Assembly: GCF_023101765.2 (NCBI RefSeq)
Contig: NC_064237.1
Span: 7,969,649-8,033,648 of the forward strand
Origin: Spodoptera frugiperda
Taxonomy: Eukaryota > Arthropoda > Insecta > Lepidoptera > Noctuidae
DNA: 64,000 bases
Direction of reading: 5' to 3'
This document shows, one piece after another, positions 23,332 to 34,479 of the stretch. Made by a program: the position numbers and the translations under genes. The notes below the pieces were generated by a model, which was given only the letters and a program-made list of their open reading frames with translations, made no database searches and was not told the DNA's origin. The stretch's first letter is position 1; each line of letters begins with the position of its first letter.

Positions 23332-23934
23332 TTTAGTATGTCTCACGATAGTTTTTATAAAAATATAACTTCTTAACTCAGGCAAAAATAAACTGGTGTG
23401 ATTCCAAATTAAATTATTATGTAGTTTCACTTTTAAATCGCACAAGTTCATGCTACTCGTACATATAAAATATATGAGATGCAGACAGGAATTAGGCAAT
23501 CAAAATATTCCTATACCTAATAACAATAGATAAAATTCTAGTCGTGTTCGCCTAACAGGAAAAATAGCCAAATTCGTTTCCGTTTTTCCGGTGTGAATGT
23601 TCGCTGTCAATGTAAAAAAGGCCTTAACTCGTTTTGTTAAGCTTTTTACTTCCTTATTCTAGAAAAATCTATTGACAACTTCAAAATAAAAGTGGATCAC
23701 TCAAAAAGTTTGTTACTCGGGTAACATCAGCAAAACAGAAAACAATCATATGTTTTTTATTCTTTAATGGCAACCGAGTCTCCATTACTGTGTTGTCGAC
23801 TATACTGCCACTACTGCCAATGTCGAATGGTAACAGCAGATTAATAAACCGTCGAACTCAAATTTTCTGATAGTTGTTAGTAAACTGAAAGGAGAAAACA
23901 TTTGGGTTAGTAATCATACATCGTAAATCTATAT

Positions 23935-26073
23935 AGGGGCAACTACCCAATTGCTAGCACTGCACCAAATTATCAGCACTCTGAATAAATCGACCAATTC
24001 TAAGGTTTTCACTTACTAATTTGGGTTTCCACACTTATAAATAAATAAATGTATGTTTTTGGAATCCTGCTATTGGGAAAATCATACTTTGAGACCTCAA
24101 ATTGATGGAAATTATGTAAACAAACATTTGTGTCTTGCAGTTTCTTCTGTTTTTGCCAGTTTCTTGTGATCGCCGTTAAGGTCACGTGTTTACATTTTAT
24201 GATATATCGTATCTTTTACAAATTTAATATTGAAACTAATGATTTCTCTGATATTTGAGATAATTTTTGATGATAATCTGAAGAATAGAATTTGAGGTTT
24301 TGGTGATTAATTGGTAAAATAGGTAGTGCTGATAAATGGATCGAATATTTTGTAAATTCTAAATTATCAGCACTGGTGATGATAAATGGAAAAAAGTACA
24401 TAAATACTAATTTCATATTTTTTAATGTAAATTATGTTTATTTTATGCAAAGAATTGATTTTGCTTTGTAAAAGTAGTTTATACCATCAAAATCCAAATG
24501 TTAGCATGGTGCTGATAATTGGATCAGAAGCATGCTGATAAATTGGTTTCCCTAGAATATCATCATCTCTTCTTATTTCTTTCTATTTATTTTTTCTCTT
24601 CTTATTTTTTGTTTTATTACCAGTATTATTAGCAGAGATTTTGTAGATGGTATGCAAGCTACGACAACTTTAGAGATTATTTTAGTAGTGCGCAATTGGT
24701 ATGTCTTGATAATCAACAATATTTACTAACACCAGTCAGATTACAGGACATTTTAATTACTGAAAAACCATCTGAACGGAAAGGTGTTAAAAAAAAGAGA
24801 TTTACTTGGCCATCGTACGTAGGTAATCGTGCAATAGACCATCGTAATTCATTGTTATGAAATAGACTAAACAATTTAATACGAGAAATGTCAACAAAAG
24901 TAGGTATACTTGTGTTTTCATGCGATGGCCAAGTCAATCTATTTTATTTAAAACGTAAAATTAATGTAATATTGATATGATAACAATTTACATTATAACT
25001 TAAGACAGAAGGTCTCTTAAGTAGGGACTAAATAAAATAACCGACTTGGTATTACTTACATGGATCTCACATTTTTTTACGGTACATAATAAACTGATGA
25101 GGTGCGCGACTTGGATTTTTTTACAGAATGTTTTTGATGGTATCTCACTTCTTTTTGTAGATTCAATTATTTCATTAAACAATAAAATGTAACTGCATCA
25201 ATAACTTTGTAATCTCATACATTTATATGGGTTTACAAAGTTATTGGTGTGATGAAATTGTAACTGTATCAATAACTTTGTAACCCCATAATTTTTTATA
25301 GGATTACAAAGTTATTGATGCAGTTGATGTATCTAAAAAACTGGACTGAATTTACAAAGTATTTGATTTTTCCCCTGATTTAGGTACTAAATACTAATTT
25401 TATGCAAAAACAGCTTCTATGTCTGTTAAAAGTGCTTTATACTTTTGATGATCAGTCAGTCAGTGACAAAATTTCGAAACTTTAACATGTTATAATTCTT
25501 AAAGTAATGGTTAAAATTTAATGAAAATTCAAAAATACCATGTTTGTATAATGCCTGCTTAGTATTTGAAAATTCAGGCTTCTTGTTTTATCCACAATGA
25601 AGTTATAGGCGGTCGAAATTGGCCTGAATGGCTTCGAGAAAAGGATGGTACGGCCGAGACGCTTTATTTTGCTCGACTTATACAGATAAAAGTATTATTA
25701 GTTTATAAGTAATTATTTTGTTACCTACTTACTAACTATGTAAAAAATAAATTAAAACAGGTTTTAATAATGTAACTAAATTTTTTTAATGCAATTCCTA
25801 ACAGTGATAGTGAGGTGCTGATAATTGGGTTGCTCTATGCTAGTAATTGGTGGAGATGGTGCCAGTAAATGGTGACAGACCCATTTTTTATTCTTACTTG
25901 TCTAAATAATCTTGGATAGAGGTCAATCATGTTTTTCTTTTATTATTGTCTTCCTTATTAAATATTATAACTATAAAATTTACCTTAACGGGTGAAAGCC
26001 TTTTTTTCACAATAATAAATTGACTTAAATTAGGACTAACTCTTAAAGTGCTGATAATTGGGTAGTTTACCCT
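23935..26073. mobile_element. Unassigned 2.1-kb DNA element with subterminal repeats
   Basis: The left end AGGGGCAACTACCCAATTGC and the right end (complement AGGGTAAACTACCCAATTAT) form imperfect inverted ends. The motif CAATTATCAGCAC, or its complement GTGCTGATAATTGG, recurs at about 23970, 24310, 24363, 24510, 24530, 25814 and 26047. No intact ORF is present; a short open stretch at 24633-24860 (plus) reads WYASYDNFRDYF and QQYLLTPVRLQDIL but no family is recognised. The flanks ATCTATAT and ATCTAAAA match partly and could be a decayed target duplication. Confidence 0.55.
25190..25325. repeat. Two tandem hairpins
   Basis: Hairpin 1: 25190-25212 against 25232-25253. Hairpin 2: 25261-25285 against 25301-25325. 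All four arms are versions of CATCAATAACTTTGTAA. It lies inside the 23935-26073 element and looks like a duplicated foldback unit. Confidence 0.75.
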
Positions 26074-26202
26074 ATCTAAAACCTATTCTTAGTTATAATG
26101 CTTTATCATAAAAAGATATTCTCTCGAATATAATAATATCTTTACCAGGGCAATAAATGTAAGATGGGGTACTCTATTTTTATACAGTAGGTAATAGGAC
26201 GT

Positions 26203-26307
26203 CATAACTTAGTAAGAGGTGTTTAAAAAAGGAACGGTATAGGTAGATTTCGTTCAATTTGAATCATCTAGCATTCTTCCTTTTTAAACACCTCTTACTA
26301 TGTTATG
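26203..26307. repeat. Foldback MITE with about 31-bp arms
   Basis: 26203-26234 (CATAACTTAGTAAGAGGTGT, then TTAAAAAAGGAA) is inverted at 26277-26307 with one or two differences, around a loop of about 42 bases. Confidence 0.75.
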
Positions 26308-26606
26308 AAATCCTGGTACTTATAACTGTTATAAAAATTACAAGTTTCTTATTTAAACTGAACAAAACCGTTTCAAAACTGAGTACCCAAATATTACATA
26401 CATTTTATGAAATGTTTTTATTGTTAGGTAACTGTTCGAACGAGTTGACGACAACCAAATTAGGTAAAATAGGAAGGTGGTAAAATAGAATGACACACTC
26501 GCGTGCAAGCACGAGTTTCTTACCCGCAAATTGACGAATAAGTCATATTTAGGCATCCGACGAACCAGTTGACAAGCATGGGGATCATCTATGGACAAAA
26601 TTCTGC

Positions 26607-26762
26607 TGGAACTGTGGATTACTTACCTAGCGGATTTACCAGGGCTCCGGCTCGAAAAGCAGGAGTAGGAACGGGGTGGTTTTGAGTCAGTAAGTCTCTG
26701 ACTCATTCTGACTTCGCCCAAGGCGGGAGAAAACATTGGACGATATTCCCTCCTTAAAAAGA
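26607..26762 (+). repeat. SINE-like family B copy
   Basis: GGAACTGTGGATTACTTACC through GGGCTCCGGCTCGAAAAGCA to CCTCCTTAAAAAGA. Plus orientation, nearly complete. Confidence 0.85.
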
Positions 26763-27093
26763 TTTATTTACTAAACACTTAAAGATCAAGATGATGACAA
26801 TAACCTGTATGTTCTACTCAACGCACGTACAACAACGTGACATTTATTCCGAACATTAAAAAAGAATAGACACAATAAAGAGCTAGAAAAACCTAAACGA
26901 GTTGCGTATTTGATAAAAAAAGGGTAATGACACCGGAACTAGAATACTTCCTTATGTTTTTCCAGGAACTAGATATAAAACTTATATTAACTACTTATTG
27001 TAAACTTTATAGAAACTATTGTATGAATACTTGTTGTTGTTTTTTATGTAGGCAAGTTTTATCTAGTTAAGCTTTGGCACTTTTAACTTTATT

Positions 27094-27236
27094 TTATGGA
27101 ACACGCCACTGGAAGCACCAGAGGCTTTACAAGTGCGTTGCCGGCCTTTTGGGGTTACGAATTTAAGGGTTGTTGGGGAATCGGGGATTGGGAAGGAGTA
27201 GAACAACGCAACCGTTGTTTCACGTCGGTTTTCGGT
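27094..27236 (-). repeat. SINE-like family C, truncated
   Basis: TTTATGGAACACGCCACT, then ACAAGTGCGTTGCCGGCCTT and GTTTCACGTCGGTTTTCGGT; the head end is missing. Confidence 0.8.
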
Positions 27237-27799
27237 GATTTAATTTTACTCTAGTTTTCTTTTTTATAATTTCAGTGATTTCATTAAAGTAATTGTATTA
27301 AAGTATACAGTCTTAATCTATAAATTAATTATTGTCTATGTATAAAAGCATTAATTGGATAACAATATATATTATTATATATTGGATAAAATCGGTAGAA
27401 CAACTTATAAGAAATGACACTACACTTACTTACTTATAATATTTGAGTAGTGAGCTAGTGGTGTGCAGTGGTTGGGTAAATCGTTGATCGCAAGTTGCGT
27501 TTGCGACCGAGACGAAACACATTTGGCATGGATTGCGCGGGCCGGCTTGCAAGATATCCGTATTTTTGTTTATTTTTTATATCATTACACTTGTAAGATA
27601 ATTGAATTGTAGGATTGAATTTTATACTATTGCTCTGTAAACATCAAACTTAAAAGATACAAGGAATTGATGAGGCATTTGGATGATGTGTCCCAAGGAT
27701 ACGAATAAAATTACTCATTTAGTTAAATAGGATAGGAAAACCGACAATATCCTCTGTGGAGTAGAAAATAAATAAGTACATAAGTAAGCTAATAATGGT

Positions 27800-27947
27800 C
27801 TCCGGAGCTGCGGACTACCTAGCGGGTAATGGGGCTTCGGCTCGAAAAGCAAGAGTAGGAAGCGGGTGGTTTTTAGTCAGTAAGAATGTCTTCTCGCCTC
27901 GCCCAAGGCGGGAGAAGCCACTGGGTGATTTTCCCCCTCAAAAAAAG
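27800..27947 (+). repeat. SINE-like family B copy
   Basis: TCCGGAGCTGCGGACTACCT to TTTTCCCCCTCAAAAAAA. A full-length copy close to the family consensus. Confidence 0.88.
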
Positions 27948-28482
27948 TAGGTACCTAATAATGTAAACTTCCCATATTTAGTAGATATTCATTTTAGACG
28001 TGAAGAGTAGTATCAATCACATTACCTAGTTGTTTTATTCATTAACATTAATATTAGAATAAATTATTTATAGATGGGGTTGCCGCAATATCTAAATTCT
28101 ATTTAAAATATTTATCGCAAAAAGGCGGGTATTGTAGTCGTTATTATAAAAACGGACAGTACTTAACTACTTATTTGAATTACGAACGTTTCAATCTCTA
28201 CTATAGCGTGGCGAGGGACGATAGCGCCGTTTTAAATTTAGAATGAGGAAATACTTTTTATAATGGTACTGGTAATCGACAATTTAGTGCACTTTTTTTA
28301 AAATAGTTTACGATAAAATATTCGAGTTTGAATATCATATCGATTAATTTGTTACAAGTGCAACTAGCGACGATTTTATTCCTGAGTAATATTTTCAAAT
28401 CCCATAGGGTAAATATGTGTACTTCTTATTGTTGATTTTGGGTAAAATTGGTTTCAGATTCAATCTGCATAAGTTACTTTAT

Positions 28483-28925
28483 GACTGTTTCGTTGGTCGA
28501 GTGGTTGCAATCTGGAACTCGAGGGTTCCATTCCCGGGTCGGGCAAAGTATTACTGGGCTTTTTCCGTTTTTCGAAAATCTATACTATACTAATATTATA
28601 AAGCTGAAGAGTTTGTTTGTTTGTTTGTTTGAACGCGCTAATCTCCGGAACTACTGGTCCGATTTGAATAATTCTTTTTATGTTGGATAGTCCATTTATC
28701 GAGGAAGGCTATAGGCTATAAAACATCACACTATGACTAATAGGAGCCGAGCAGAGCGGGTGAAACCGCGCGGAAGTAGCTAGTAAGCCCAATATATGAC
28801 AAGCTCACCCCCTATTACATGGGACTTATAACACAAATGGTGAAAAGTGAGTGTACATTGTACTTGTACAGACGCATTACGTGCCATAATGTGCACCTCT
28901 GCACTTCAAGGATAAAAGGCGTGAC
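28483..28925 (+). repeat. SINE-like family A, interrupted by a Helitron-like element
   Basis: The head (GTTGGTCGAGTGGTTGCAAT, then GGGCAAAGTATTACTGGGCT) runs to 28578. The family sequence resumes at about 28784 (ATATATGACAAGCTCACCCC to GGATAAAAGGCGTGACGA). The gap is filled by the element at 28579-28783. Confidence 0.85.
28579..28783 (+). mobile_element. Small non-autonomous Helitron-like element nested in a SINE
   Basis: Begins TCTATACTATACTAATATTA and ends with a GC-rich stem (CCGCGCGG) followed by AAGTAGCTAG. It sits between A and T, the Helitron insertion rule (5'-TC, 3'-CTRR, host A/T). It contains (TTTG)n at 28610-28631. Because the SINE is cleanly interrupted, both ends are well defined. 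Confidence 0.75.
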
Positions 28926-29670
28926 GATACTTTATGTCTTTGAGAAATAAAAAGCTTAAACATATCCTTAGGTTGATCTTGAGATGTTTTGAATAGCAGT
29001 TAAGTTTCAACATCAACAGGCTTTGACTGCCCCACTGATGAAGTGATGACAAATGTTTTCTACACGGCTGAGGCGGCGGCTGATTAGTTAGTATGTGAGC
29101 ACTTAATCATTAAGGCAATGACATACAATTTATTATTATTTAAATCCTTTAAGTTCGCATTACAAGGATATTAATATTATGGTGGCCACATGTCGCATTC
29201 AAGGTTTGCGAATTTTGTCAATAACTATTGCCAAATTTTATATGATTTATGTTAACGTTAACAAGTTGTAATGTCATAATTTTATCGTCATTGTGAATAT
29301 TAAAAACTACTAAGTATAGGTACCTAATATAATACAAAAAATGTGATAAATACACTTGAAATACTTTTGAATTTGAGATTTTCTACGAATTTTTAAGTTG
29401 ATATGTCCTTGGTAAGTGTACCTATTGTAGTGTATTATTTATTCTTCCAGGAACATTTTCTGTTTATTTATTAAAAAGATCGAAATTAAAATTTGGCTTG
29501 TCATACTTATTTGTAGCTAGAAATACCTACACATTTTATTAGTACCTATCAAATCAATCTTATGTAATAATTTAACGGTTCTTTTCACATAATCCAATCT
29601 AAACAGGATACCTACTCAAAAGGCTACTTACACATCCTCCATGCATCTTTATTTAAGCACCTTACTCGCG
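28926..29670. other. AT-rich stretch without visible features
   Basis: No ORF or recognised repeat in this interval. Confidence 0.5.
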
Positions 29671-29776
29671 CACTCAGAGTCATTTAATGGTTACTTAACA
29701 AAGTCCTTAGCCATTGTTTTCCATACAAAATCGTTACTAAGGAATAGTATAAGTAAGCATTAAATGACTCTGAGTG
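29671..29776. repeat. MITE family F copy
   Basis: A 19-bp perfect inverted end, CACTCAGAGTCATTTAATG at 29671-29689, against 29758-29776. The inner arms also pair (TTAGTAACGATTTT-type sequence). A second copy is at 63795-63900. Confidence 0.85.
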
Positions 29777-30109
29777 TGGCAGTTAGTATCTAAATAAAAA
29801 TACGCAGTTATTAAGTTACTTGACTCGGTAACTAGGTATGTAGAATAATTTCAGCATTGATCTAGAACCATCTATACATATGTCAAGTAGGCAAATTGAT
29901 CAGTTAACCGGAGCAATTGGTGCCAAAATGTCTTTGATTGACGGCAAAAAATATGTTACGCAATTCGAAAGACCATTTCTGTTACTGCGCACTAATATAT
30001 TTAGTGCAACGTGATTTATATCTAGACGCTATGTGGTGGTATCAAAATAAAATAAATTCATTGCTACTCTTTTTCCTTACGCGGAAAAGTTGACTATTAC
30101 ATTTTTTTT

Positions 30110-30400
30110 TGTTTTCTAATGGAATAGGGGACAAAGAAGCAGAAGGGTCTCCTGATGGTCAAAGAAGCAGAAGGGTCTCCTGAAGCGATCAGTACTGCTT
30201 ACGGATACCCACAACCCCAGAATAGTCACAAGTGGGTTGCCGGCTGTTTAAAAACTTATACTTTTCTTGAAGTTTTGAAGGACGAGTAGAAGCGCTCTTT
30301 GATAAACCTGAATCTTTTTATAAGGCGATCTCCTTTTTATACATAGTGAGGCCCGTATCTCACCAATAGAGTCTGTCACAGGCTGTGGATATGTATTAAT
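30110..30400. repeat. Possible old SINE with a 28-bp tandem duplication
   Basis: CAAAGAAGCAGAAGGGTCTC, continuing CTGA, occurs at 30132-30155 and again at 30160-30183. The context (TCTAATGGAATAGGGG, then CACAAGTGGGTTGCCGGCTG) looks like a decayed relative of family C. Confidence 0.45.
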
Positions 30401-31142
30401 AGACTAGCTTAACAAAATATAAAATATTTTTCTTTTTCAATTCTGAAAACGTTCTTATATTTATTGCCATACGATTGATAATTAATTCAATCAGTTGATT
30501 TCCTGATTCGATTTTTAACTACGGGGTTTTTTTTCGATTCGAAATTCTTAGTAATAGCTCTACATTTATACCCAAGTATTGGCATAGTAAATGACAATAA
30601 TAGGGGACTAATAACATAAATAAAAGTAAGTAGGTACGGCCAATATAGATATTCCGAGAAAAGAAGTATCGGGAAAATCTCAGAGGCAATGTTTTGTTTT
30701 TAAATTATTGTTTTACTTAGGTATCTACTTAACTGCTGGTATAAGTAAACAAGGATGTATTAGTAAATATTCAAATTAACATTATTTGCCAGAATTAATA
30801 GTAAATAAGTTTGGGTGACCGGTGTTACTTCTACGAATGACCGACGGATCTGTATAAAAGAATTTCTTATGTAAACATGATGTATATGTTTTTCGTGAGA
30901 CTCGTATTTGTATGTAATTAAGTATGTAAAGGCTTTTGAAGAGGAATAACACCGGTAGGCTCAGGTAAGTGTGGTTTGAATCCCCGTATGAGACAAATAT
31001 TTGTATGAGGATCACTAAACCTTTGCAATACTTTAGTAAAAGGTTGTAAACACGATCAGTCAACATGATACGACTTTTCAATGGTCCTCAGATTTTGCTA
31101 TTGAATCTTCAAGATTTTAACTTTTTCAGAAGACTACTATTT

Positions 31143-31384
31143 TTTTAAGGATTTAAGCTGCTAAACGAGCATACGGATCACCTGATGGTAAGCAATCACC
31201 ACCGCCGATAGGACACATGCTAGCCTTTTGGGGGTTAGGAATTTAAGGGTTGTTGGAAAATTGGTAAGGGCTAATTTGGGCCTCCGGTAACTTTACTCAC
31301 ACAACGCAAGTGTTGTTTCACGTCGGTTTTCTGTAAACTCCGGTCGAGCCGGCCCATTTGTGCCGAAGCATAACTCTGCCACAC
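31143..31384 (-). repeat. SINE-like family C copy
   Basis: GGATCACCTGATGGTAAGCA on the left to GAAGCATAACTCTGCCACAC on the right, minus orientation. A LINE begins within a few bases of its right end. Confidence 0.85.
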
Positions 31385-31389
31385 TTATT

Positions 31390-33832
31390 TAAGGATAGTT
31401 TCAAAAATTGGTCGATGTATGGTGACATTTTACATACAGCTAACATATAAAAGATATAGAACCTTCTGTAATAATATTCTAAAGAAAGTAAAAAACACAT
31501 ATGAAAAAGATAGAATAAATAAAGCAGGTAAAAATAATAAAAAACTATGGGAAGTTATCAAAGACATAACATATACTAAAAAAAATAATGAACAACCCAC
31601 TCAGTTAATCTTATCTCAAGACCCTATTAAATCTGTTAACGAAGTAAACTCATTTTTTGTTACAATAGGTAAAACTTTAGTAGAAAAGTGTAAACAAAAT
31701 AATCCTAGTCTCCAGGCTGACCTCAGTGATACAAATTCCTTGCCCCAATCATTGGTGCTATTACCCACAGACGAAGACGAAATTAAATCACTGATACTAA
31801 ATCTAAAAAATGACTGTGCAGTAGGACTCGATAACATATCAGGTAGTCTATTGAAGAGATATGTAAACATTCTTGCTGAACCACTAACTTTCATTTGCAA
31901 TAAGTCCTTCGAGACGGGTGTCTTTCCTAGACCCTTTAAAAAGGCTAGAGTTACTCCAGTTTTTAAGAACGGGGATAGATGCTGTGTCAACAACTATAGA
32001 CCTATATCGATTCTACCAACCATGTCCAAAATTATTGAAAGGCTGATGAACAATAGACTTGTAACATTTCTGGAAACAAATAATCTATTATCCCAGTTTC
32101 AGTTTGGTTTTCGTGCCAAAAGGTCTACATCTGATGCAGTACATCAGGTAACAGATTATATTGTGTCAAATTTAGATAAAAAGAATAAGACAATAGCAGT
32201 GTATCTAGACTTAGCAAAGGCATTTGACACAGTATCTATTCCCATCCTGATAAAGAAACTTGATCACCTTGGTGTAAGAGGATTACCACTGAAGTTATTC
32301 GAGGACTACTTGCATGAGAGAACTCAGGTGGTTAAAGTCGAAAACTGGGTAAGTGATGAATTACCAATTGAGTGTGGCGTCCCACAGGGTAGTATCCTTG
32401 GTCCGTCACTGTTTCTTGTCTATATAAATGACCTGTGTCAAACTGAATTAGTAAATGGGAAAATCATATCTTTTGCCGATGACACGGCCCTACTATTTTA
32501 GAGTGACACCTGGGAAGAAGCGTTTAGATGGGCTCAAAAGGGGCTAGATGAGGTAACCCGGTGGCTCGGTAAAAACCTGCTCACGCTAAATGTTAATAAA
32601 ACTATGTACATGACCTATAGCAAAAGATCATTTGACCATAATAACCTGCATTTAACAGCACACACCTGCAATATATCTACTACAGGTACATGCCACTGCA
32701 CTGCACTAAAAAGAACAAGCAGCATTAAATACTTGGGAGTTGTTATCGATGACAAACTCGATTTTCAGCTACACATTGAAGCACTAACAAATAGAACGCG
32801 CAAATTAATATTTATCTTTAGGAACCTTCGACATGTAGCAGATATCAAACTAATTAAAACCGTATATTATGCCTTATGTCAATCTGTTTTTACCTACTGC
32901 ATAACGTCATGGGGCGGTGCAGCCAAATCTCACTTACTTAAGTTAGAACGTGCCCAGAGGGCTATTCTCAAAGTAAGTTTATTTCTACCCTTCCGTCACC
33001 CATCTTATGATCTCTACCAGCGATTCGATGTTCTGACAGTTCGCCAGCTTTTCATACTGTACACCGTTCTAAAAATGCACTCCCAACTATCATTAAATTC
33101 TGCAGTTTCCATTAACAAAAGAAGATTTACCACCATCTGTCCAATAGAAAGAAAACAGTTTAGCTTCACCCAAAATTTCTTTAACTTTTTAGGTCCACAC
33201 CTATATAATAAAATAAATAAGGAACTAATTATTCATTCACTCACCAAAACTAAACTGAAAAAAGAGGTCAGCGCATGGCTAAATAAGCTGGACTACGAGA
33301 CGACTGAGCGCATTCTGAAACCTCTTTCATAAGATATAAATTAATAAATTAATGATATTTAACTCACATAGATACATAATCACTAACTCACATATATACA
33401 CACACACTCGCTCACACTACAATATTACAAACATACAGTGTACACAAATCTAATTTCTTTTATATTTATTTATCACTCATTCACTCACTCACCCAACATG
33501 TTTGTCCATGTTTTATTTTTTAGTTTATTTAATTTGTTTAACTTTAACTTAAGCTTAATGTTACTTTATGTGTTTAGATTTAACTTAAGCTTAATTTGTT
33601 GTAAGTTTTCCAGATTATGGTTTTTTGTATTGTTTTTGTAATTTAGTATTTAATACTATAATGTGATATAAGCAGTTCGACGTTTCCGGGGGTCACCCGG
33701 GCCTGGTGATCTGTAACACAGGTTCAACCTTTAACAGACACCAGTCTCATAGCTGTAGAACTTTATAAATGTTAAATTGTAAAAGCTTGAGAAAATAAAG
33801 ATTTTTTATTATTATTTATTATTATTATTTTA
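31390..33832 (+). mobile_element. 5'-truncated non-LTR retrotransposon (Jockey/CR1 group)
   Basis: Reverse-transcriptase ORF, a 3' UTR of about 480 bp and a 3' end of ATT repeats (33808-33830). No endonuclease domain is present, so the 5' half was lost, as is usual for incomplete reverse transcription. AT-rich codon use matches its surroundings. The exact clade is uncertain. Confidence 0.85.
31419..33332 (+). pseudogene. LINE reverse transcriptase with one in-frame stop
   Basis: One reading frame from 31419 to the stop at 33332, broken only by TAG at 32499-32501; both halves are in the same frame. RT motifs in order: GLDNISGSLLK, VTPVFKNGDRCCVNNYRPIS, FGFRAKRSTSDAV, AVYLDLAKAFDTV, CGVPQGSILGPSLFLVYIND, and FADDTALLF with the catalytic Asp pair, then the stop. 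The second part has YLGVVIDDKL and a C-terminal domain ending ERILKPLS. The stop follows directly after the active-site motif, so the copy is dead but young, since no frameshift was seen. Confidence 0.9.
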
Positions 33833-34324
33833 ACATCTTTTCTATGGGACTAAATAGTTACGAAAAGTAGTTCAGCACTGGAAATAAAATTAAGCTTATT
33901 AATCTTGACACTAGTATTAGTTTTCTGTATTATTTAGTGCAATAAATATTCTAGTACAATCGATATGTGACTTCCTTATTGTCTGATATTGTCACAGTTA
34001 CAGTTGTCACGTTGTGGACTAAATGCAACGACCATAGTATAGTCATTGACTTAAAGTTATTTAATTATGCAGATTGACACTTGATTAAATATATGAGATG
34101 TGTGGGTACCATTTGACGTCTTCTTATTTTTCTTAATATAAGCCAAATGTCCAAAATACAGTATTAATATATTTTATCCTTGAAATGATATGTAGATAGT
34201 GCACATTATATCTGAAACTCTTCTATGTATGTCTTAAAACTGTAACCTTGGTGGGCCAGCGGCAGCGGGAACCTATTTTTGGCAAATCGGCAACTAAACC
34301 TAATAAAGGACACTTCCAATCGGC

Positions 34325-34479
34325 CTTTTTTTGAGGCGTGAAAATCATCCAATGACTTCTCTCTCCTTGGGCGAGGCGAGAGGGAGTGTCAGACTGTTAC
34401 TGACTAAAAAGCACCCCGTTCCTACTCTTGCTTGTCGAGCCGGAGCCCCGGTAACCCACTAGGGAGTCCGTAGCTCCGG
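34325..34479 (-). repeat. SINE-like family B copy
   Basis: AAAATCATCCAATGACTTCT on the left to GTCCGTAGCTCCGGG on the right, minus orientation, full length. Confidence 0.87.

Noticed and set aside
33808..33832. Stand-alone ATT microsatellite
   Set aside because: It is the 3' tail of the LINE that ends here.
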